DNA from: JAWXCH01 sp034440595 | GTDB lineage: Bacteria; Planctomycetota; Planctomycetia; Pirellulales; JALHPA01 | DNA length: 28,568 nt | NCBI GenBank assembly: GCA_034440595.1 | Contig: JAWXCH010000094.1 | Coordinates: 1 to 28,568 of the forward strand | Direction of reading: 5' to 3' | In this document: positions 16,333-25,700 of the stretch, one piece after another | Numbering within the stretch: position 1 is the first letter of the stretch | How the letters are laid out: every line of letters starts with the position of its first letter | Program-made: the position numbers and the translations under genes | Notes under the pieces: model-generated | What the model saw: the letters and a program-made list of their open reading frames with translations, nothing else | Database searches by the model: none | What the model was told of the DNA's origin: nothing

Positions 16333-17289
16333 ATGACGAAGAAGCTTACTTTTCTGGCCATGTTGGCAGTTGCCACGCTGGCGACCAATTCAGCAATGGC
16401 GGTCACGCCCAACCCAGGTGTCTGGATTACCGAGTTCAATTCGAATAGTGGCGACGGCCAAGACTATGAGTTCGTCGAATTCACCAACGTTAGCGCCGCT
16501 CCAATCGATATGACTGGCTGGAGCGAAAGCGACAGCGACCGCGATATTCAAGGTGCGGGGCACGTGCTGACTGCGTTCGGCGAATTGCAGCCCGGCGAAT
16601 CGGCCATCTTTACCGAAGCCATGCCTGACGCGTTTCGCATCTACTGGTGGGGGAGCGTTGAAGCGGCACCGGTCGATCTGAAAATCATTGGACCGTACAG
16701 CAACGACAACCTGAGCAGCGGCGGAGACGAGATCAACCTGTTTGGTCCAGATGCCCTGGTTGGCACCACTGATTACGCTGACCGTTTGTGGTACAGTTCC
16801 AACCCCGCTGGCTCGGCCGAGGTTCCTCAGGGGGGCGGTGCGGCAAGTGGTGTGACCCGCAATCCCACTACATTGGACGTCTTGGGTCAGAACACCAACT
16901 ACCTCTGGGTAAATTCTGCCATCGATGACGAGTACGGCTCTTTCGCCGCTGCCGGCAATGCGGCGCTCGTTGGCAACCCGGGCAAGTTTCTGTTGTTAGA
17001 AGAGCCACTCGACGGTGACCTGGATTCTGACGGATTCGTCGGCCAGTCCGATCTCAACTTAATCCTCGGAAACTGGGGACAAGACGTACCTCCAGCCAAT
17101 CCTTTGGCCGATGGAGACGCCAGCGGATCAGTCGGCCAGGGGGACCTGAACTTGGTTCTCAGTGGCTGGGGTCAAGGCACTCCGCCGCCGAATGTTGCCG
17201 CCGTTCCAGAACCAGCAACCTTTGTGCTGCTCGGGCTGGCCGGTGTTGGACTGCTGGCGGTGCGTGTTCGCAACCGCCGCGCCACATAG
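16333..17289 (+). CDS. second LTD / dockerin-like / PEP-CTERM exported protein
   Basis: 318 residues, starting at 16333 with AAGGA (16318-16322) 10 bases upstream. The order matches the protein at 1142: signal peptide ending NSAMA, lamin-tail-like domain (VWITEFNSNSG, EFVEFTNVSA, IDMTGWSESD, LQPGESAIF), two dockerin-type loops and a PEP-CTERM signal (VPEPATFVLLG, helix, RVRNRRAT). Long blocks such as IIGPYSNDNLSSGGDEINL are identical in both, so the pair arose by duplication. The second calcium loop here (DGDASGSVGQGDL) differs from the usual DADGSGFIGQDDL at key acidic positions and may bind calcium less well. Export and exosortase sorting are inferred; function is unknown. Confidence 0.9.
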   Translation: MTKKLTFLAMLAVATLATNSAMAVTPNPGVWITEFNSNSGDGQDYEFVEFTNVSAAPIDMTGWSESDSDRDIQGAGHVLTAFGELQPGESAIFTEAMPDAFRIYWWGSVEAAPVDLKIIGPYSNDNLSSGGDEINLFGPDALVGTTDYADRLWYSSNPAGSAEVPQGGGAASGVTRNPTTLDVLGQNTNYLWVNSAIDDEYGSFAAAGNAALVGNPGKFLLLEEPLDGDLDSDGFVGQSDLNLILGNWGQDVPPANPLADGDASGSVGQGDLNLVLSGWGQGTPPPNVAAVPEPATFVLLGLAGVGLLAVRVRNRRAT

Positions 17290-17331
17290 AGTTGTCAATC
17301 AATAAGCAACTGCTTTGTAGCTTGTAATCAA

Positions 17332-17378
17332 CGCACAGCGTGGTCGAATTGGCACTTCGACCACGCTGTTGCGCATTT
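17332..17378 (+). terminator. terminator after the second LTD gene
   Basis: CAGCGTGGTCGAA (17336-17348) and TTCGACCACGCTG (17356-17368) form a perfect 13-bp stem with a 7-base loop; a bulged outer pairing (CGCA/TGCG) extends it. CATTTT follows. It begins 43 bases after the stop codon. Confidence 0.75.
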
Positions 17379-17784
17379 TGGTGGACCAGAATACCGCGGA
17401 AATTGTCCCGTTTTGGCTCTTTCCGAGCAGTTTTTGGAGAGTACCCCGCTTGATTGGCAGCACGGGGGAACTGCTGGCGTAGCCTACGCTCTCCTTGACG
17501 CTGTTCCCCCTAACCGGTACATTTTCAGATTCGTTTTCGCCGTTATTTTCGGCAAAAGTCGCCATCGATTGCGACTGGGCGGGAGTGCTGTGCGAGCATT
17601 TTTGGGCGACATATTGCCCTCACCCGACGCTGGGGCGTCGACCTCTCCCGCAAGCGGTAGAGGTACGCTGCGCGAGAGAGTGGAGCAGGTGAACAGTCGA
17701 GCAGGAGAGGGGGCAGTTATTCATACTGAGCGAAATTCAAGAGTTGTATTAAACAGAGTCATATTTACTGAGGGATTGTACCGA
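17379..17784. repeat. palindrome-rich leader region upstream of ppdK
   Basis: Three foldbacks are visible. GGGGGAAC (17464-17471) pairs with GTTCCCCC (17503-17510) and encloses GCGTA-GCC-TACGC. CGACGC (17625-17630) pairs with GCGTCG (17635-17640). ACCTC (17641-17645) and CCGC pair with GCGG and GAGGT (to 17664). They look like dispersed palindromic repeats. A frame is open through this stretch from 17413 into ppdK, but it encodes only repeat-derived sequence and is not taken as coding. Confidence 0.5.
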
Positions 17785-20490
<2,706 letters not shown>

Positions 20491-20534
20491 ATGCGTTTTC
20501 TGCATTGCAATTAGCAATAGATGTTTAACAATTC

Positions 20535-20579
20535 AACCTCCGTCAGATTCGCAAGTGCGAGTTTGGCGGAGGTTTTTTA
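20535..20579 (+). terminator. rho-independent terminator of ppdK
   Basis: AACCTCCG (20535-20542) pairs with CGGAGGTT (20567-20574), closing a loop that holds a second stem (TCGCA/TGCGA). A run of six T, overlapping the last paired bases, and ATT follow. It lies 45 bases after the ppdK stop. Confidence 0.85.
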
Positions 20580-20612
20580 TTGCGCCGGTCATTGGCGGTC
20601 ACACCGTTTAAA

Positions 20613-20856
20613 TTTTACCGCGGAGGGCACAGAGAGCGCGCAGAGAAGAAGCTTGCCCCCCATCCAGTTCATCCCGTTCATCCTTGTTAATACTGTCTTT
20701 TGTACTTCTGTTTATTCAACAAGGATGAACAGGATACACAGGATAATGTTAATTCAGAGCCTGGTCTTTTCTTCCTTCGCGCTCTTGGCGACCTTTGCGG
20801 TGAACACTTCCCCCTCTGCGCGTAACTCGGCGCTCTTCGCGTCCTCTGCGGTGAAT
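20613..20856. repeat. composite nested inverted repeat
   Basis: Inner arms: ATCCAGTTCATCCCGTTC and TCCTTGTTAA (20662-20690) pair with TTCAACAAGGATGAACAGG and ATACACAGGAT (20715-20744). Outer arms: TTTACCGCGGAGGGCACAG and AGAGCGCGCAGAGAAG (20614-20648) match in reverse complement two tandem right arms, at 20771-20804 and 20808-20855, ending GCGGTGAA. Two kinds of dispersed repeat are thus nested. The 115-codon frame through it (20521-20868) follows the repeat and is not a gene. Confidence 0.7.
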
Positions 20857-20898
20857 GAAATAGCCTAAATCATCGGGAAATACGGTGATTCTCGGCTA

Positions 20899-20916
20899 GC
20901 ACTAAAATTTTAGTGC
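20899..20916. promoter_or_regulatory. upstream operator O1 of the BlaI-like repressor
   Basis: GCACTAAAATTTTAGTGC is a perfect 18-bp palindrome, 7 bases before the -35 box. Palindromes with an ACTA/TAGT core fit the BlaI/MecI class of winged-helix repressors, which bind as dimers near their own promoters. Confidence 0.75.
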
Positions 20917-20923
20917 CAAAAGC

Positions 20924-20952
20924 TTGACGCGGTTTGCCCCAGTCAGTAATCT
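20924..20952 (+). promoter_or_regulatory. sigma70 promoter of the blaI-like/M56 operon
   Basis: -35 TTGACG (20924-20929), 17-base spacer, -10 TAATCT (20947-20952). It lies between the two operators and about 85 bases before the repressor start codon. Confidence 0.75.
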
Positions 20953-20961
20953 GTCACTCAG

Positions 20962-20979
20962 ACACTAAATTATTAGTGT
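20962..20979. promoter_or_regulatory. downstream operator O2 of the BlaI-like repressor
   Basis: ACACTAAATTATTAGTGT has the same half-site as O1 with one central mismatch pair. It begins near the predicted transcription start. The centres of O1 and O2 are 63 bp apart, six helical turns, so both would lie on the same face of the DNA. Confidence 0.75.
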
Positions 20980-21035
20980 TCAGGAACCACTCCCACGCCA
21001 GTGGAGTGATCGCAGACGGACCGCCAGGAGACCTC

Positions 21036-21419
21036 ATGACCGACCTTACCAATCTCAGCCGCCGCGAACGCCAAATCATGGAGATCCTCTTCGCTGATGA
21101 AGCGGCCACCGTGATGCAGGTCGTGGCCAAGCTCCCCAAAGCCCCTTCGGACAAAGCCGTCCGACGGATGCTGCAAATCCTGGAAGAAAAAGGATATGTC
21201 CAGCGTCGCAAGGTCGGGCGTGAGTTTCAGTACCGCCCGGTGCAATCGCGGAAGCGTGCCGCCGTGCAGTCGCTGCAACGGCTGCTCGATACGTTCTTTA
21301 ACGGGGCGATCGACGAGGCCTTTGCCGTTCATCTCGGCACCAAGAATTCGAATATCTCCGACGAGCAACTCACGCGGATGCTCGATTTGATCCAAGACGC
21401 ACGCCAGAAAGGCAGGTAA
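21036..21419 (+). CDS. BlaI/MecI/CopY-family transcriptional repressor
   Basis: 127 residues from the ATG at 21036, with AGGAG 5 bases upstream; the open frame before it (from 20934) runs through the promoter and is not used. The winged-helix domain covers residues about 4-70: LTNLSRRERQIMEILF, ATVMQVVAKL, KAPSDKAVRRMLQILEEKGYVQRRKVGREFQYRPV. A helical dimerisation part follows (AAVQSLQRLLDTFFNGAIDEAFAVHL). By family it represses its own operon until a partner M56 membrane peptidase causes its cleavage or removal. The gene for such a peptidase begins 3 bases after its stop. Two matching palindromes flank its promoter, fitting autoregulation. The regulated signal here need not be a beta-lactam; many planctomycete copies have no link to resistance. 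Confidence 0.93.
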   Translation: MTDLTNLSRRERQIMEILFADEAATVMQVVAKLPKAPSDKAVRRMLQILEEKGYVQRRKVGREFQYRPVQSRKRAAVQSLQRLLDTFFNGAIDEAFAVHLGTKNSNISDEQLTRMLDLIQDARQKGR

Positions 21420-21422
21420 GGC

Positions 21423-22733
21423 ATGGCCAGTTCAGTATCCAATCCACTGCTTGCAATCACCACCACACTCACCACCACACTCACCACTGTAGCGGCCGTC
21501 AGTGCCGGCGCGCTGCCGGTGCTGCTCGATGCCACCGCCAAGTCCTGTCTGGTGGTTGCCGTCGCCGCAGTCGCAGCCGTATTACAGCTGCGCGCTTCCG
21601 CCGCAGTGCGACATCTCATCTGGGGAGTCGCGCTCTTCGCTTGCTTGCTGCTGCCGATTCTGTCGCTTGCCGTACCAAAGTGGCAGGTCCTGCCCGACTG
21701 GCTCGGCGCGATCTTGGCCGAACCGGCGGTCGCCGTCGCACCAGTGGAGGTAGAGCCACCAAAACCTCGCGTTGCCACGCCACCGCTCGATCCACGCGCC
21801 GTTCAACCGTTGCAGTTTCCTGGCGCGAACGATATCGCCGCGCAGCTTCCGCCAGCACAGCCGGTCGAGATCATGTCCACCATTGAGCCAGTTGTTGAGA
21901 TTCCTGCGGAAGAGCCAGCCCCGGCTCGCTGGCCCGGCGTGCTCCTCATCGTCTGGGCTGGCGGAACCGTGCTACTGCTCTGTCGCATCCTCCTGAGCCG
22001 CCTCATCTTGCAGCGCGTCCTGCGCTCCGCAAAGCAAGTCCACGACGGGCAGGTCGCCGCCGAAGTCGCCGCCATCACCAAAACACTCTCGCTCACTCGA
22101 CCCATCGCGGTCTATACCAGTTCGCAGCGGATCACGCCGATGACCTGGGGGATTTTACGCCCGCGATTGCTGCTGCCGGTCGAAGCGCTGAACTGGGATT
22201 CCCGCCGCCGGCAGACGGTCCTGTTGCACGAACTGGCACACATCAAGAACTACGACACGGTCACACATGTGCTCTCACAGGTGGTCTGTGCGGTGTACTG
22301 GATCAACCCGTTGGTTTGGATTGCCAAGTGGCGGATGGGGATCGAGCGCGAACGGGCTTGCGACGACCTCGTCCTGCGGACTGGCACCAAAGCGTCGGAC
22401 TACGCACAGGATCTGCTCAGTTTACTTTCACAGCGGCAGCTCCCCAGCGGGGCAGTGGGGATGCTGCGGCGCTGCGAATTGGAGGCACGGCTGCGGGCCA
22501 TCCTCAGCGACCGCGTCAACCGCGCGGCGACCTCCACACGAGTCGTCATCGCCGCACTGCTGATCGGAGTCCTCTCCACCGCCACACTGGCCATGCTGCA
22601 AGCAACGGATGGGAAGGGGAAGAGTGGTGAGAGCGAAGTGGCGGTTGGTGAAGGTGACGGTGCGGAGGGGACAAAGACGCCCGACGAGCCAGGTACTAAG
22701 AAATTCGTCGCAGAGAAGGTCACTGTTCTTTGA
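21423..22733 (+). CDS. BlaR1-like M56 membrane metallopeptidase, ending at an in-frame TGA
   Basis: 436 residues up to the TGA at 22731-22733. Hydrophobic segments lie at about residues 39-57, 64-84 and 171-195, then around 283-301 and 378-398. Between the third and the later ones is the zinc peptidase core: PMTWGILRPRLLLP, then HELAH at 269-273 in VLLHELAHIKNYD, then IERERACDDLVLRTG. In BlaR1 this core lies in the cytoplasm and acts on the repressor, while the part after the last helix is the outside sensor. Here the last helix (VVIAALLIGVLSTATLAML) is followed by a Gly/Glu/Lys-rich linker and KKFVAEKVTVL, then TGA. The same frame then continues as the 22734-28205 reading frame, and KxxxVxxVD is the opening of the repeat unit found three more times there. 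The stop thus cuts within the first residues of a sensor unit, so the gene is probably a truncated or recoded form of one large protein. Confidence 0.88.
   Translation: MASSVSNPLLAITTTLTTTLTTVAAVSAGALPVLLDATAKSCLVVAVAAVAAVLQLRASAAVRHLIWGVALFACLLLPILSLAVPKWQVLPDWLGAILAEPAVAVAPVEVEPPKPRVATPPLDPRAVQPLQFPGANDIAAQLPPAQPVEIMSTIEPVVEIPAEEPAPARWPGVLLIVWAGGTVLLLCRILLSRLILQRVLRSAKQVHDGQVAAEVAAITKTLSLTRPIAVYTSSQRITPMTWGILRPRLLLPVEALNWDSRRRQTVLLHELAHIKNYDTVTHVLSQVVCAVYWINPLVWIAKWRMGIERERACDDLVLRTGTKASDYAQDLLSLLSQRQLPSGAVGMLRRCELEARLRAILSDRVNRAATSTRVVIAALLIGVLSTATLAMLQATDGKGKSGESEVAVGEGDGAEGTKTPDEPGTKKFVAEKVTVL
22731..22733 (+). other. in-frame TGA at a conserved Cys codon
   Basis: The segment reads V-L-TGA-V-D, where the other three units read V-Q-C-V-D with TGC. 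One base change separates the two. The frame is open for 436 codons before and 1823 codons after. TGA is a normal stop elsewhere in the window (for example at 15805 and at the end of the ccsA-like gene), so the genetic code is not generally changed. Confidence 0.85.
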
Positions 22734-25700
22734 GTGGATGCAACTGGCCTGCCCGTTGAAGGCGCGGAAGTTTACTTGTTCCAAATGAAACAAGGGAAGA
22801 GCAAATCCACGTCGGACAATAACTGGGTGCCGCAATTGTCTGGCCCGTTCAAGAGTAACAAAGCTGGCTTGGCAGCTTGTGGCGATGCAATATTCCTCAA
22901 CGAGAACGGAAAGTATTCGCGCACGATCTATGCACGTGTTGCTGGGAAGCTAGTGGGTGTGGCCGTGAGTGCAAACTATGATGGCATACCCGTGACCAAT
23001 CCGAAACACCAGGTAAGCATGCACGTTTCTCGATCGGTGGAAGGAACGGTGAAAGTGCCAACGGGCTTTGACCCGGCCAAGGCGACGGTAATTGTGGACG
23101 CGCTTCAGGTCAGCAACGGCGGCGGTGCTGAAGATGATACATTGTTAGACCGTACGCTTACCAACTTGTTACCGCAATTCTTTACTTTTCAACCAGATGG
23201 CGATGGGAAAGTCGCTATTAAGGATGTGCCGGCGTACGGATTTATGGTGCTGGTCGCGACCGCTCCTGGTCTGGCTGCGACGAAATGGTCCAACACGACC
23301 CTGGTCGATGGTAGTGCGCCAAAAGATAACTTTGACAACCCAATTGGCATCTCCATGCAAAAGGAATCTGTCATCTCGGGACGGGTAGTTGCCCCGGATG
23401 GCAAGCCCTTGTCTGACGTTGTTGTTTTCGCCAATCGAAGGGATTCGAGCGACAATGTTTTCATCCATTGGAACCAGGTCCCCGCACTGCAAAGCTTTGA
23501 AGCTACGACCGACAAGAGCGGAGCATTCTCATTGAGAAATTTACCTACTGGGAACTACCGTCTAGAGCTAGACGAAGTTCCTAACAATTGGGCTATAGTC
23601 CAGCCAATGGAAGTAAGTACCTATCCGGCAGCACCACGAATCGTGAAGCTACAAGTGCTACCAACAGTTCAAGTGAGCGGTCGCGTGCTGGATGCCGCAG
23701 GAAAGCCGGTAGCGGGAGCGTTTATCTACAGCTCACCCGGCAGCCGAATGGCGGGTGGACTCGGCGAAAAAGGCCAATTCAATTTGCGTTTGCCAGCCAC
23801 CAAGGTAACCCTGCATGTCACAATTCCAAATTCACAGACCGGCAAATCCGAGAATCTCAAAAAGGAACTCGATCTCAAACCGGGTCAGGCACCGATTACC
23901 GATTTGAATTTCTCGTTGCCGTTGAATATCGAAGAAAAGAAACCGGCGGACAAAACTGGCACATCAACATCACCGCCAGCTCCAGCAGAAACCGTCGCAG
24001 CAGCTCCGCCGGGTACGCCAGCGGAAAAGGTTGAGCCCAAAACTGCCGCTGCCGCAAAAGTCGCCACCAAGCAACTCACCGTCCAGTGCGTAGACGCCGC
24101 TGGCAAACCGGTCGCCGGGGCGGAGGTGTATGTGATGGCGGAGCAGTCTGAGCCGAATGTGATTGTACACCAACCATCGGAAGTTCATGCAGTCGGCCCT
24201 GTCCGTTCGGATGCTAAGGGAAATGCTGTGATCGAGTTGCCTGGGCCATTCGATCCCAAGCTAAATACCAGGCTCAAATTTTTTGGTCGGGTTGACGGGA
24301 AGTCTATCGGCATGACATACGATCGCTACGCGCCAGGACAACAACTGCCTGCCACCCTAAAATTAGCGATGCTGCCGTCAAAGCCACTCATCGGGACGCT
24401 ATCTGTGCCCGCCGGTTTTGATCCCAGCAAGGTGGTGCTGAGGTATTCGCTCCTCAGTGCGGATAAATCCGGTTGGCTTCAAGAGGACGAGACAAACGCA
24501 CTGGGGAAATTTTTGCAGTTCCATCCCAACTCGCAGGGGGATTTTCAGATTGACTTTCCACGTGATCTCACAGTGGGAATTCTCAACATTCAGGGTGACG
24601 GATTAACGGATGTTCGATGGGGTCACCAGAGCGTGCCGGAGCAGAGCAAGCTAGACCTGAAACCGGTCAAATTTGCCATGCGTCCCGAGGCAGTTGTGAC
24701 CGGCAAGGTAACTTTGCCGGATGGCAAGCCCGCCGATGGCGCGGAAATGTACATCACCACCGATGCGGCGGCTCCGAATGGCGAAGCGAATAACTTCGGA
24801 TGGAAGAGCTACACGCTTACCGCAGATGATTCTGGCAACTATGAGCTGCGTGGCGTGCCACCGGGCAAAATCCGCGTCATGATTCATGACTTGAAACATC
24901 GCGGGCTGCCGGTAGCTGCGAGTGAGCATCCGGTAGTGGGAGGCAAAAAGAATGAACTTAACTTCACATTGGAACCCGGCGTGGTCGTTAGTGGCCGCGT
25001 GTTGGATGACAAGAACAAAGCTGTAGAGGGGGTAAAAGTCGATACAAGCTATGGAACTGGCGGAGTGAGCGCTGCTGACGGTCGCTATCAGGTCCGGATG
25101 CGACCGGGCGCGGGAAAAGTTATGGTTTCATTACCGCTAACGGGCTATCGCAACCCAGGTGTGAAAGAGGTAACAGTCAAGGCAGGACAAACCGAACTGA
25201 CCGGGCAGGATATTGTACTGCAGCCATTGGCTCCCGGCGAAAAACCGGAAATGCCGAGTTGGAGCGGCGATCTGTACTTTGGTAACCCACCCAAAGAAAA
25301 ACCACGCGACGCACCAAAAAAGATCGCCGTCCAGTGCGTTGACGAAGCCGGCAAGCCAGTCGAGGGAGCGGAGGTCTATCTGTTCCAGATGCAGTACAGT
25401 GATCGGTATTCACTAGACCGAAAAATCGCCTTCTCGGGGCCATTCAAAAGCAATGCCGCTGGCGTAGCAGAGTGCGTGGACGAGATCCACCTTCCCGGTC
25501 CTACCAAATACGCACGGACGATCTATGCCCGCATACCGGACAAACTGGTCGGCATTGCCAACAGCAGCGAATCGGCCGGGCACGTTCCACAGAATCCTGA
25601 AAACCGTGTGACGCTACGCCCGTCAACTTCTGTGGAAGTGAAATTGAGCGTGCCGAAGGGTTTCGATCCCGCAAACGTAACGGCACGTGTGCGGAGCATT

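Noticed and set aside
17413..17784. Open frame extending ppdK by 124 codons upstream
   Set aside because: It runs through palindromic repeats, has no family likeness, and the ATG at 17785 has a ribosome-binding site and gives the normal enzyme length.
20521..20868. 115-codon open frame after ppdK
   Set aside because: It coincides with the terminator and the nested inverted repeat and has no ribosome-binding site or protein likeness.
20934..21035. Longer start for the BlaI-like repressor
   Set aside because: This stretch contains the -10 box and the second operator; AGGAG precedes the ATG at 21036.
21423..22733. Beta-lactam resistance operon
   Set aside because: The BlaI/M56 pair is present, but there is no beta-lactamase or penicillin-binding sensor domain, so a resistance role is not supported.
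22741..22763. SECIS element proving selenocysteine
   Set aside because: Short foldbacks exist after the TGA, but the loop lacks the expected leading G in the best form and the other repeat units are equally GC-rich there; kept only as an open possibility.
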